NCBI GenBank assembly: GCA_900549995.1
Contig: URQQ01000002.1
Span: forward strand, 1-64,000
Source: an uncultured Lachnospiraceae bacterium
Lineage (GTDB): Bacteria; Bacillota; Clostridia; Lachnospirales; Lachnospiraceae
DNA: 64,000 bases
Direction of reading: 5' to 3'
This document shows, in pieces, positions 32,214 to 41,437 of the stretch; positions within the stretch are counted from its first letter, which is position 1, and the number at the start of each line of letters is the position of its first letter. A program made the translations under genes and the position numbers. The notes below the pieces were generated by a model, which was not told where the DNA came from, made no database searches, and saw only the letters and a program-made list of their open reading frames with translations.

Positions 32214-33665
32214 CTACTTCCTCTTCACAACCCCACGAACCATCTCTACCATCTCCATTGCAAACTGCTCCTTCTGCACCAGCAGCATCACGCCATAGAT
32301 CCCATAAAATATTACAACCGTCACGCACATCATCAGAAATGGCTGTATTTCTATACTATTTTTAAATAATACCACAATCACACATGCCGGAACAAGTGCC
32401 ACTATTGTCTTCCGTATACTGATTTCTCTGACAACCTGTCCAATAATTTCCTTCAAATACACAATCTGTACAACCAGTACAATTGCCTCTGCCGCCAACG
32501 TTGCAAATGCTGCGCCTGCTGCGCCATACCCCGGGATCAGGACGAAGTTCAGTACAAAGTCAAGAACTGCTCCACAGATAATAGAATAAAGCACCTGTTT
32601 TTCTCTTCCAAGCGGAGTCAGGATCTGAATTCCGGTGATATTGGAAAGTCCAATCAAGAACACAGTAGGCAGAAGCAGCACCATCGGCAGCACTGCTGGT
32701 TCGAAGCCTTTTCCTGCCAGAATCATAATAGATTCTTTTGCAAAAATCATAAAGTAAACCGATACGGAAGTTCCCATGATCAGCACAAAATTAAATGCTT
32801 TCACAATGATTTTACGAAATGCTTCCTGTTCTTTATTTTCAATATAGTAAGAGAGCCTTGGAAGAAGGACTGTACCAAGAGATGTGATAAAACTTACAAG
32901 GATAACTTTTACTTTTATTGCAGCGTTGTAATATCCTATCTCCGCATTTGGTTTCATAAAGCCAAGCATAACAACATCCAGATTAGTATAAACGCTGGTT
33001 GCCGCAGACATAGAGAAGAAAATTGCAATAGGCTTCAAATGCCTTCGGAAGTTATATTTTCCTTTCTTTTTCAGAGAGACAAATTTATGCATATTAACAA
33101 AATTCAAAATATACGAACCAGATGCTGCGAATACAGTGATTGCACCATAAATGATATAATCCTCTGGATTGTGCACCCATGCAAACATCATAATAATAGA
33201 AATAACTTTAAACAAAAGAGAGCACATTGTAATATATGCATACTGTTCCAGTGCGTTGTAAAGCCAGCTGACACCAAATACATTCAACACCAATGTAATA
33301 CTATTAATCAGAAGAAGAGGCTTTTCTGCCCCAAATCTAGGAACAACAAAAAGCAGCACAAGAAAAACTGCATATGTAAATATCATTGTCACGGTATTTA
33401 CAATCAATAATTCCTGAACCACTTTTGAGAGTTCTTCTTTATTATCCCTGACTTTTGCACATGCACGAATTCCATAGGTAGGAATTCCAAGAGAAGCAAA
33501 CATAGAAAAATATGTGAGCACTGAAGCAGCAAACGCAACACGCCCGTTCCCCGTTGCCTGCAGCACCCTATTGATATAAGGTGCCGTGATCAACGGAAAG
33601 ATAATTGCTGACGCAGTCAATATGAAATTCATTATGAAGTTAAACTTCACTGATCGTATCCTCAT
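32214..33665 (-). CDS. Wzx-type flippase (polysaccharide repeat-unit exporter)
   Basis: The 483-residue protein has 12-14 membrane segments and the MATE/MVF-clan Wzx pattern: NFIMNFILTASAIIFPLITAPYINRVL at the start, LGIPTYGIRACAKVRD, and AAGAAFATLAAEAIVLVVQIVYLK near the end. Wzx proteins flip undecaprenyl-diphosphate-linked repeat units for Wzy-dependent polymer assembly. A matching polymerase candidate lies in the same locus (36890-38326). It ends three bases before the next gene, so it is tightly packed within the operon. Confidence 0.9.
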   Translation of the reverse strand: MRIRSVKFNFIMNFILTASAIIFPLITAPYINRVLQATGNGRVAFAASVLTYFSMFASLGIPTYGIRACAKVRDNKEELSKVVQELLIVNTVTMIFTYAVFLVLLFVVPRFGAEKPLLLINSITLVLNVFGVSWLYNALEQYAYITMCSLLFKVISIIMMFAWVHNPEDYIIYGAITVFAASGSYILNFVNMHKFVSLKKKGKYNFRRHLKPIAIFFSMSAATSVYTNLDVVMLGFMKPNAEIGYYNAAIKVKVILVSFITSLGTVLLPRLSYYIENKEQEAFRKIIVKAFNFVLIMGTSVSVYFMIFAKESIMILAGKGFEPAVLPMVLLLPTVFLIGLSNITGIQILTPLGREKQVLYSIICGAVLDFVLNFVLIPGYGAAGAAFATLAAEAIVLVVQIVYLKEIIGQVVREISIRKTIVALVPACVIVVLFKNSIEIQPFLMMCVTVVIFYGIYGVMLLVQKEQFAMEMVEMVRGVVKRK

Positions 33666-33669
33666 ATAG

Positions 33670-34680
33670 TTACTGCCCTTTCATCCCATTTCTCATTCTG
33701 CTGAGTCGTATTACTGTTTTATACCATCTGAATTTATATTTCCGCAATGTCCGGAGCATCCCGCTTTCCTCTCCCGACATCTGGTACATGAACTGGCTTT
33801 TTGTTTTCAACTTTTTATCAAATTCAATGAACTGATCTTTTATCTCTTTATCATCCAAAGGGAAACTCATAAAAATTGTAATTTGATCTCCAATCATTTG
33901 AGCTGTCCGTTTGGCAATGTATTGGATTTTTGAACGTTTACCATCTTTTCTGCGATAATCATTCAGGAATTCTACCAATTGAAATATCACGTGGATGTGA
34001 TTTTGCATGTGCTTCTGATATCCTTGCATACTAACACTTTGTGTAGCCTGCGCCAGCCTATACATATATACGTAAAGATCTAAATAAACCACTTTTTCTA
34101 CATATGGCACTGGAAAAAGAATGTATTCCACATCAACATAAAAACAATGTTCATCCATTCTGATATTATGCTCTTTTAATATACTCATCTTGATAACCAA
34201 AGCATGCATACCAATCTGCGTAATGGATGCCACCTCATCAAAATCCATTTCTACATTCATTCGCAGTCCTGGGAATGTTCTGGGTGTCTCTTCTTTCGTC
34301 TGATCGTCCACCTCATAATAATTTGTAACAACATAATCCGCTTCGCATTGTTTTAGGCACTTAATTAATTGTACAAAATCAGTTGTATTTACCCAGTCAT
34401 CACCATCAACTACTTTAAAATACTTTCCGCGTCCCTCAACAATACCTGTATTAATTGTAGATCCATGACCACCATTCTCTTTAGAGATTACTCGAAATGT
34501 TTGGGGGTACTTCTCCTCATACTTTTTCCCTATCTCAGCCGTTCTGTCTTTTGAACCATCATCCACAACCAAAACTTCCAGATCTGAGAGAATACTTTCA
34601 TCTATAAAAGAATTCAGTGTCTGCTCCAGATATTTTTCTACATTATAGGACGGTACAACCACCGTCAAGATTTTTTCCAT
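33670..34680 (-). CDS. Family 2 glycosyltransferase
   Basis: The 336-residue GT-A enzyme has ILTVVVPSYNVEKYLEQTLN, a nucleotide-binding VVDDGSKDRT, and KVVDGDDWVNTTD with the DGDD metal motif. ENGGHGSTINTGI is seen between them. The rest has no membrane segment. The start is set at the ATG with GGAGG five bases ahead; two in-frame ATGs lie further upstream. The sugar donor and acceptor cannot be predicted. It follows the other GT2 gene with a 23-base gap. Confidence 0.88.
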   Translation of the reverse strand: MEKILTVVVPSYNVEKYLEQTLNSFIDESILSDLEVLVVDDGSKDRTAEIGKKYEEKYPQTFRVISKENGGHGSTINTGIVEGRGKYFKVVDGDDWVNTTDFVQLIKCLKQCEADYVVTNYYEVDDQTKEETPRTFPGLRMNVEMDFDEVASITQIGMHALVIKMSILKEHNIRMDEHCFYVDVEYILFPVPYVEKVVYLDLYVYMYRLAQATQSVSMQGYQKHMQNHIHVIFQLVEFLNDYRRKDGKRSKIQYIAKRTAQMIGDQITIFMSFPLDDKEIKDQFIEFDKKLKTKSQFMYQMSGEESGMLRTLRKYKFRWYKTVIRLSRMRNGMKGQ

Positions 34681-34703
34681 CATATCCTCCATCAAACATC
34701 ACT

Positions 34704-35717
34704 TTATTTCATTTCTTTTTTATGGGAATCTACAAATCTTCTACCTTTGGATAAAGCATTCATCATACCATACTGCCTTGATCGTATTAATTGGAGAAGA
34801 AGTCTGTCCTTCTTTGAAAGCTGCATTTTTATATAAGAATTTTTTTCAATATTGGGAAACAACCCATACGCATAATTTCGGAACATATCAAGATACGGAC
34901 TCTTCCGGTCTTCAATAACAATCTCTTTACATGGAACAAAATATCCGTGTTCAAACGTCAGATACTCCAATTCATTCTTGAATTTTGCATATTTTCCATG
35001 TTTCTGAAAATATTGAATCACATCGTCAAGCGCAGCCGTCCGGTTATGATAATTCCTTTCCAAATCATGATTTCTCATAATTGAACCATCTCTCAACATA
35101 TAATAATACAATGGTTCACTATTCAAATACACAACTCTCTTGGCCTTCAGAAGAAGTTTGGGCGTAGTGGAAAGATCTTCAAAATTACGTCCTACTGGAT
35201 ATAGCAATCCAGTAGACATCCAAAAATCCCGCCGATATAACTTATTCCAAGCACCAGGTGTCGTAACAAGAAGCCTTGAATCCATTTCTACATTCAAGAC
35301 CTTATTTCTTGGAATACTCATTTTCCATGTATCTTCTCTGCCTGTATCAGCTTCCACAGATATATAGTCAAACACTACAATATCTGCCTGCTTTTCCTCC
35401 GCACAACGAATCACTCTCTCTACCAGTTTTTCATGGATATAATCATCTCCATCTACGAAAAGCAAATACTTCCCCCTTGCCACAAGAATTCCGGCATTTC
35501 TGGCATCACTCAGTCCTCCGTTTGGTTTATGGATAACCTGAATCCTATCATCAGCTTCTGCATATTGATCGCAGATTTTTCCACACATATCAGGAGAACC
35601 ATCATCTACGAGTATGATCTCCATATTTTTATATGTTTGATTTCTAACGCTTTGAATGCACCGGTCAATATATGCTTCTATCTGATATACCGGTATGATC
35701 ACGCTGACCAAAGCCAT
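34704..35717 (-). CDS. Family 2 glycosyltransferase
   Basis: The 337-residue GT-A protein has ALVSVIIPVYQIEAYIDRCIQSV, EIILVDDGSPDMCGKICD, KPNGGLSDARNAG and LFVDGDDYIHEK with the DGDD motif, then the TPGAWNKLYRRDFW acceptor-side block. It is cytosolic, with a Lys/Arg-rich C-terminal ~40 residues that may lie against the membrane. A good GGAGGAG precedes its ATG. It probably adds one sugar of the repeat unit. Confidence 0.88.
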   Translation of the reverse strand: MALVSVIIPVYQIEAYIDRCIQSVRNQTYKNMEIILVDDGSPDMCGKICDQYAEADDRIQVIHKPNGGLSDARNAGILVARGKYLLFVDGDDYIHEKLVERVIRCAEEKQADIVVFDYISVEADTGREDTWKMSIPRNKVLNVEMDSRLLVTTPGAWNKLYRRDFWMSTGLLYPVGRNFEDLSTTPKLLLKAKRVVYLNSEPLYYYMLRDGSIMRNHDLERNYHNRTAALDDVIQYFQKHGKYAKFKNELEYLTFEHGYFVPCKEIVIEDRKSPYLDMFRNYAYGLFPNIEKNSYIKMQLSKKDRLLLQLIRSRQYGMMNALSKGRRFVDSHKKEMK

Positions 35718-35741
35718 ATGCTCTCCTCCCTTTGTATACTC

Positions 35742-36881
35742 TTACTTTTTATTATTAATCGTCTTAATATCCAATTCCAATCTAGCAAGTTCCAAAAGTT
35801 GCTGTTTCTGGTTTTCCAGATCATAGTTTGCTGCCTCATCAAGTAATTTTACTGCCTCTCTATCATAGCTCCGATGTTCCATAATAAATTCAGCCCACCA
35901 TGCTGCCCCCTTATCAAGAGGCAGAAAGAAACAATGATCCTGTATCTTTGCTTCCTTCGTGATACTACTACTCATAATACATTGTACATTTGTGCACTGC
36001 GCTTCCACTCCAACAATCGGTAACCCTTCAAATCTGGACGGAAGCAAAAACAAATCAATGGAATGGTAGAAGCTATTAGTATCTTCACACCAGCCAAGAA
36101 ATTTTACATCTTTTTCCAATCCCTTTTCTCTGACATGCCTCTTTACATCTTCCAATTCTACACCTGTCCCGGCTAAAAGAAATGTCACATTATTGCAACG
36201 CCTTTTTACTTCTGCAAACACTTCAATTATAAATGGGTAATTCTTTACGTAACAAAAATTTCCGGCATGCCCAATTACAAACTGTTCCTTCGTACCCTGA
36301 GACATGCGAAGTTCTTTTTTTAACTCTGGCCGATATGTAAATTTTCTTCGGTCAACCGCATTATATATAACGTGAAACTTGTCCGACTCCACAATTTTCT
36401 CAGGAAAGAGCCAAAGTCCTGCTGTCTTTGAACAAGCTAAATAACTTGTTCCCGCTCGATACAAGAACAGATGACAAATTTTATGAACTATATTATAAAT
36501 CAATCTCTGGATTCGGCTTTGACAATCATTTCCGCTTGAATGGCTATGAATCACTCTTTCAGCTATTCCCTCACTTTTAGCCGCGAATGCGGCAACACAG
36601 TCAATGGCTGTCGATACATTCAAATATACCATATCATACTTCCCATTTTTTAAAATTTCTCTCACCCGATAATATTGTTTCACTGGATGTTTAAGACTTG
36701 GAATCTCAAAAAGTCTACTGCCATATTCATATAATTTATTTTTCAGTTCCAGATCTACTTCGTTTGTCATGAAGTCAATCTGTACATCCTCATTCTTTGT
36801 AATCTCAAGGAAATTTAGAAGATACTTATCAACTCCTCCTGCTTTTCCATTCATAATAAATCCAGTAAGTATATTTTTCAT
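35742..36881 (-). CDS. Family 4 (GT-B) glycosyltransferase
   Basis: The 379-residue GT-B protein starts MKNILTGFIMNGKAGGVDKYLLN. A C-terminal domain contains FVIGHAGNFCYVKNYPFIIEVF, LAGTGVE and the E-x7-E segment LFLLPSRFEGLPIVGVEAQCTN that binds the donor nucleotide. This is the EpsF/CapM group of retaining transferases acting on surface polysaccharide. The NAV(D)RR motif in YNAVDRRKF is usual. It is cytosolic or peripheral. Confidence 0.88.
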   Translation of the reverse strand: MKNILTGFIMNGKAGGVDKYLLNFLEITKNEDVQIDFMTNEVDLELKNKLYEYGSRLFEIPSLKHPVKQYYRVREILKNGKYDMVYLNVSTAIDCVAAFAAKSEGIAERVIHSHSSGNDCQSRIQRLIYNIVHKICHLFLYRAGTSYLACSKTAGLWLFPEKIVESDKFHVIYNAVDRRKFTYRPELKKELRMSQGTKEQFVIGHAGNFCYVKNYPFIIEVFAEVKRRCNNVTFLLAGTGVELEDVKRHVREKGLEKDVKFLGWCEDTNSFYHSIDLFLLPSRFEGLPIVGVEAQCTNVQCIMSSSITKEAKIQDHCFFLPLDKGAAWWAEFIMEHRSYDREAVKLLDEAANYDLENQKQQLLELARLELDIKTINNKK

Positions 36882-36889
36882 GACAACTC

Positions 36890-38326
36890 CTAAACTTCAA
36901 CTTCCCTATCAACCTTTTCGGGTTTCTGTCTCATAAGTGCTGTTAGATATCCAAGTGCCAGCCAGAAGCAAAATCCCTGTGGTGTATTTACATAAAAAAT
37001 AATTGATAAGAACGTACTCGCAACTCCAATTACCAACGCCATTGTAAATGCTTCTGCTGCAAGGCTTCTATTTTCTAGAGGCAATTTTTTCCTTCCTCGT
37101 ATAAGGTAAGCTCCCATTTGTATAACCAATACAAAAAATACAATAATACCGGCCACTCCCTGACTCACAAGAATATCCATCTCAAGATTGTGCATAGAAT
37201 CATATTGAATACCAGCTGCATTTTTGACAATATAAGAATCAGGCAAATTTTCTTGTGCATAAGCTGACATATTTCGATAGCTTACTCCAAATAATGGATT
37301 CTCTTTAACAATCTCAAATCCACTCTTCCATATATTAAGACGTCCATTACTAGCATCCTGGGAAATATCATCCTTTCTACCAATAACTGCCTTTTTATAT
37401 TTATTCTGCGGCGTCTTGACACCGTTTTTCTTAGACTCCAGCGCCTTTTTTTGAGCAATCTTTTTTACAATAACTACATCTAATTTATTATATCCCTCTT
37501 TCACTCCAGCTGATATCCCTATACATGTACTACCTGCAATAACGGAAATCAGAATAGCTGCAAAGATTTTCGTACACCCTCTTTTTGTCTTCATTTTTAA
37601 CGACAACATAAAAAAGAGTGCCATGGCCACAGATATTCCCATACATATCACACCCGTTCTAGAATCAGAAAATACAATGTATATGTAATTTATAAATGCA
37701 GATACCCCCAGAAGTACCTTCATCCAGATTTTTTTTACATTAATAATCAAACTTATGGCAACAATAACTGCTATAACACTAATAGTTGCACCATGATTTG
37801 GGTCATCGTAGATTCCCCATAATCGTCCCCAGCGAAATCCAATTGCGTGAATCCCTCCTGATAAATCTGTAAATTCAAGATTCCTCCCCCAGTATACCAT
37901 ACTGAGACTAACACCATTAGCTACAGTTGTATAAACAAGATATATAAGAGAAATAATATTCATTTCCTTTTTTACTTCAGCCTTTTCCATCCCTGCGGTG
38001 GACACATACAGAAGTGCTATCGGAAATACCATCCAAATAACCGCTTTCACATTACCACTAATCCCATACTTCCTGTTTAAAATTGCACTAATAATATAAC
38101 TAATAACAAATACCGCCAACACCCATATATTTGGCATTTTCATATATACTTTATAATTGGGTAACATCCACAAAAGCATAATAATTCCCCATACAGTAAT
38201 TATATATGCAGCATAATTCATTATGGTTGTCCCATTTAAAAATGCATTAAATGCCAGCAAAAGATAGAATAAATAACAAATTTTAAATACTAGTAATACT
38301 TTTTTAAATATCGTTTTTTCTTTCAT
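36890..38326 (-). CDS. Wzy-type polysaccharide polymerase / O-antigen ligase family protein
   Basis: The 478-residue protein has ~11 membrane segments and a large extracytoplasmic loop containing GRLNIWKSGFEIVKENPLFGVSYRNM and the following DSMHNLEMDILVSQG. The pattern (R...W..., P..G.G, HN) is the Wzy_C / O-antigen ligase signature, in which the His after S-M is important for polymer transfer. Together with the Wzx flippase two to three genes downstream it forms a Wzy-dependent assembly system. The start M lies about 40 bases from the upstream GT2 gene. Confidence 0.85.
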   Translation of the reverse strand: MKEKTIFKKVLLVFKICYLFYLLLAFNAFLNGTTIMNYAAYIITVWGIIMLLWMLPNYKVYMKMPNIWVLAVFVISYIISAILNRKYGISGNVKAVIWMVFPIALLYVSTAGMEKAEVKKEMNIISLIYLVYTTVANGVSLSMVYWGRNLEFTDLSGGIHAIGFRWGRLWGIYDDPNHGATISVIAVIVAISLIINVKKIWMKVLLGVSAFINYIYIVFSDSRTGVICMGISVAMALFFMLSLKMKTKRGCTKIFAAILISVIAGSTCIGISAGVKEGYNKLDVVIVKKIAQKKALESKKNGVKTPQNKYKKAVIGRKDDISQDASNGRLNIWKSGFEIVKENPLFGVSYRNMSAYAQENLPDSYIVKNAAGIQYDSMHNLEMDILVSQGVAGIIVFFVLVIQMGAYLIRGRKKLPLENRSLAAEAFTMALVIGVASTFLSIIFYVNTPQGFCFWLALGYLTALMRQKPEKVDREVEV

Positions 38327-38366
38327 ATAACCCCTTTACTGTTTTTAAGCCCCTCCCTTATCTTTG

Positions 38367-39446
38367 TTATCTCCCTGATTTCACTTGTGAATAAATAAGT
38401 GGGAGCTTATTTCTTATTATATACACGATTCTTCCCATCCCCAAGCATAACAGTGTTTTTTTCCATCTCAGTAACATTAACATAATTGAAAGTGATTTAC
38501 TATCCTTTGCTCTTGCACCAGGAATCAATTCATTAAACAATCCCTGTGAGAACAATCCCCTGCACCATTTATACCGCATAGCATGTGTCATTTTCGCACG
38601 TTTATCACAATTTCTTTGAAGCGCAGACAAAATATATCTGGCATAAAGGCTCCCTAATATGCTTTTAATCTCGGGTGTGCACATACCCCAATACTCATAC
38701 TGATCAAAAATCATCTGAATTCGTTCTTTGTGAAGCCTATAGTAATCTGGAACAAATTTATTCGTCAAACTGTTCTCTAATCGTTTTGCATAATGATATG
38801 GTGCGAAGTTCAGTGTATTCATGCTGTCTATATCCATACAAAACTTTACATTGAACGTAATATCCTCAATAAGTTTTATATCTTCATATTTGATCCTCAA
38901 TTCTCTGAGATATGCAAGATCATACATTTTATTCCAAGCATATCCATACAAAGTCTCCTGTTCCAGGCGAATAATATAAGGTCTTAACTCTGCCGCACTT
39001 TGAAAATAATGTTCTTCCGGACATACGGTATGTCTATATCCAAAACTTCCATCTTTCTCATAATATTCTTCATGTAATCCAAAAACAATCACCTTTGCAG
39101 GATTGTTCTGAACAGACTCATATACTTTCTCAAATAAAGTATTATCTACAAAATCATCCGAGTCCATAAACCAGATATAACGACCCTTAGCCGCCTTCTC
39201 ACCTGTATTTCTCGCTTGACTCAATCCTCTGTTCTCTGTATGATGAAGCACCTGAATACGTTCATCCATCTCTTTAAATTCTTCTGCAATTTTACCACTC
39301 CTATCTGGCGAGCAGTCATCTACAACAATCAACTCCCAGTCTTTATGAGTTTGATCAAGAATGCTTTCAATTGCTTTACTAATATACTTTTCCACACCAT
39401 AGACGGGCATCACAATGCTGAAAAACGGTGTCTTCTTTTGTTCCAT
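38367..39446 (-). CDS. Family 2 glycosyltransferase
   Basis: The 359-residue GT-A enzyme has FSIVMPVYGVEKYISKAIESI, ELIVVDDCSPDRSGKIAEEF, NRGLSQARNTGEKAAKGRYIWFMDSDDFVDN with a DSDD motif in place of DGDD, and the YGYAWNKMYDLAYL acceptor block. It is cytosolic with a basic C-terminus. It lies 20 bases after the GT4 gene and is transcribed with it. Sugar specificity cannot be predicted. Confidence 0.88.
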   Translation of the reverse strand: MEQKKTPFFSIVMPVYGVEKYISKAIESILDQTHKDWELIVVDDCSPDRSGKIAEEFKEMDERIQVLHHTENRGLSQARNTGEKAAKGRYIWFMDSDDFVDNTLFEKVYESVQNNPAKVIVFGLHEEYYEKDGSFGYRHTVCPEEHYFQSAAELRPYIIRLEQETLYGYAWNKMYDLAYLRELRIKYEDIKLIEDITFNVKFCMDIDSMNTLNFAPYHYAKRLENSLTNKFVPDYYRLHKERIQMIFDQYEYWGMCTPEIKSILGSLYARYILSALQRNCDKRAKMTHAMRYKWCRGLFSQGLFNELIPGARAKDSKSLSIMLMLLRWKKTLLCLGMGRIVYIIRNKLPLIYSQVKSGR

Positions 39447-39467
39447 ACTGCAGCTCCCCTGTTCCTC

Positions 39468-40688
39468 TTATGCGTTTGTCAGTTCCCTGATCAGTTCCTC
39501 AATCTTACGGTATGACTTCGGACGGTCAAACTGTTCCTCGGCAATCTCCCTTGCCTTCACTCCCATTGCTTTTCGCTTCTCTACATTGTCATACAGATCT
39601 TCAATTGCGTCCGCAAGTATGATCACATCTTCCGGTTCAATATTGACTCCGAATCCATCCTGCTCTACCTTATTCCTGAATTCCGGACTCATACAGGTAT
39701 TGATCATCGCTTTCCCGGCTGCAAGATAATCGCCGATCTTTGTGACAATGCTCTGCGGAGCCTTTTTCACAAATGAATTGACAAGCACATCTGATTTGGC
39801 AAGATACGCGGCCATCTTTTCATATGGCACATATCCAACGAATTCCACGTTATAAATCTGACGGTCATGCGCAAGCTGCTCCAGCTCGTCTTTCGTCGGT
39901 CCCCCGCCCATGATCTTCATTTTAATATTGGACAGGCCTCTTTTTGCCAGTTCTTCTCCTGCCAGTACCATCGTTTTGATATCATAGCTTGTACCAATCG
40001 TCCCCGCATAGGAAACCCAGAATTCATCCTCTGTCTTCGGCACAACCGGTGAGTACTCCTCAACCCCTGCGTCAAATACGGAAAGCTCATTACCCACATA
40101 GACCGTCACCGCCGGAACTTTTTTCTCCTGATTCTGAAACGGCCGGTCACGGTATTCATCGGATGTCCCGACCACGCCGGATACAAGAGAATACACTTTT
40201 TCCGCATCCCTTTGAAGCGGATGGAACAAAACATCGCTTACCACAGGAATATCAAGGACCATTCTCATCGCCTCCGGCCAGAGGTCATTGACGTCTGCCA
40301 CAAATGGAATCCCCTTCTCTTTCGCATACTGCGCAGCCGCAAGCGCCACATCATTTGGAGGGATTTCCGCATAGAGCAGATCATAATCCCCTTCCTTATT
40401 CAGAAGTGCCGTCAGATTTTTCGCCGCGATGCTGTGGCTCCTGATTCTTCTTGGGTCAACATTTTTCTTATATCCCGGCTCGTAGATGAATTTCAAACCA
40501 AAGCGGTACTGATCCGGATCGATTTTACTTAAGTTTCTTTGCTCTTTTTCCCAGTGCTGAAAGGTCGTGGTAATCAGATCCACCTGATATCCCGCATCGG
40601 TCAAGAATTCTGACAGGTAACGGAACCTTGTATATCCTTTTTCTCCTTCGAGCTTTACACCCATTGTAATCACTGCTATCTTTTTCAT
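39468..40688 (-). CDS. GT4 glycosyltransferase (WbuB-like)
   Basis: The 406-residue GT-B protein opens MKKIAVITMGVKLEGEKGYTRFRYLSEFLTDAGYQVDLIT. Its C-terminal domain has VSYAGTIGTSYDIKTMV, KIMGGGPTKDELEQ, LAKSDVLVNSF and a weak E-x7-E equivalent at KIGDYLAAGKAMINTCMSPEF. The layout and YAGTIG motif fit the WbuB/CapJ group. In the backbone-like first part of the locus, it comes right after the initiating transferase, so it probably adds the second sugar. Confidence 0.85.
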   Translation of the reverse strand: MKKIAVITMGVKLEGEKGYTRFRYLSEFLTDAGYQVDLITTTFQHWEKEQRNLSKIDPDQYRFGLKFIYEPGYKKNVDPRRIRSHSIAAKNLTALLNKEGDYDLLYAEIPPNDVALAAAQYAKEKGIPFVADVNDLWPEAMRMVLDIPVVSDVLFHPLQRDAEKVYSLVSGVVGTSDEYRDRPFQNQEKKVPAVTVYVGNELSVFDAGVEEYSPVVPKTEDEFWVSYAGTIGTSYDIKTMVLAGEELAKRGLSNIKMKIMGGGPTKDELEQLAHDRQIYNVEFVGYVPYEKMAAYLAKSDVLVNSFVKKAPQSIVTKIGDYLAAGKAMINTCMSPEFRNKVEQDGFGVNIEPEDVIILADAIEDLYDNVEKRKAMGVKAREIAEEQFDRPKSYRKIEELIRELTNA

Positions 40689-40730
40689 ACATCGTGTCTC
40701 CCATGTTCTCAGAGCATGTTTTAGCTCTTC

Positions 40731-41432
40731 TTATCTGATCACCGCAAGCACGGTCTGGATCATAATTTTTATATCTCCTGCAACACTGAAGTGTTCCAGA
40801 TATTTCAGGTTGTGTTTCATTTTCACCGGAAGTATCTTCTGTACATAGATCTCGTCAACAGAAAGATCCTCTTCCTTCTGATATTTCTCAATCAGGGCAT
40901 CTTCATCCTTGAATTCAATGCTTGTGCGGGAGGTGATTCCTGCCGGCAGAAGAAGTGTCGCTTTCATCTCATCCGTATACTGTTCCACATACTTTGGAAC
41001 CTCCGGCCGTGTACCGACAAAGGACATATCTCCGGTAATGATATTCAGAAGCTGCGGAATTTCATCTATCCTGTATTTGCGCAGCGTCTTCCCCACTTTT
41101 GTGATTCTGTCATCTGCCCCGGCTGTCACAAGGGGACCTTTCTGATCTGCATCGGTCACCATTGTGCGGAACTTAAAGATCCGGTATGTCTTCCCGTACT
41201 GGGTAACCCTCTCCTGGCGGTAGAAAACTGGCCCTCTGCTGTCATGCTTAATCAGAAGTGCCGTGATGAGCATGACCGGAGAAAGTACCACGGTAAGCAT
41301 TAACGCCCCAACAAGATCCATCATTCTTTTGATACGCATATCTGACTGTTTCCGCAGAAGAATCAGATAATATTTTTTCACTTCATCATTTCTGAGCCAC
41401 TGCGGAAGCTCTCTCCATCGTTTCATTAACAT
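40731..41432 (-). CDS. Initiating sugar-1-phosphate transferase (PglC/WbaP-like)
   Basis: The 233-residue bacterial sugar transferase has a single N-terminal membrane segment (MMDLVGALMLTVVLSPVMLITALLI). The catalytic region follows, with GPVFYRQERVTQYGKTYRIFKFRTM, the DRITKVGKTLRKYRIDEIPQLLNIITGDMSFVGTRPE signature and the Asp-Glu dyad in DEIPQ. It moves a phospho-sugar from UDP-sugar to undecaprenyl phosphate and starts assembly of the repeat unit. The preceding aminotransferase and dehydratase genes suggest that its substrate could be a UDP-bacillosamine-type sugar. It lies 5 bases after the aminotransferase stop. Confidence 0.9.
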   Translation of the reverse strand: MLMKRWRELPQWLRNDEVKKYYLILLRKQSDMRIKRMMDLVGALMLTVVLSPVMLITALLIKHDSRGPVFYRQERVTQYGKTYRIFKFRTMVTDADQKGPLVTAGADDRITKVGKTLRKYRIDEIPQLLNIITGDMSFVGTRPEVPKYVEQYTDEMKATLLLPAGITSRTSIEFKDEDALIEKYQKEEDLSVDEIYVQKILPVKMKHNLKYLEHFSVAGDIKIMIQTVLAVIR

Positions 41433-41437
41433 CTTTT

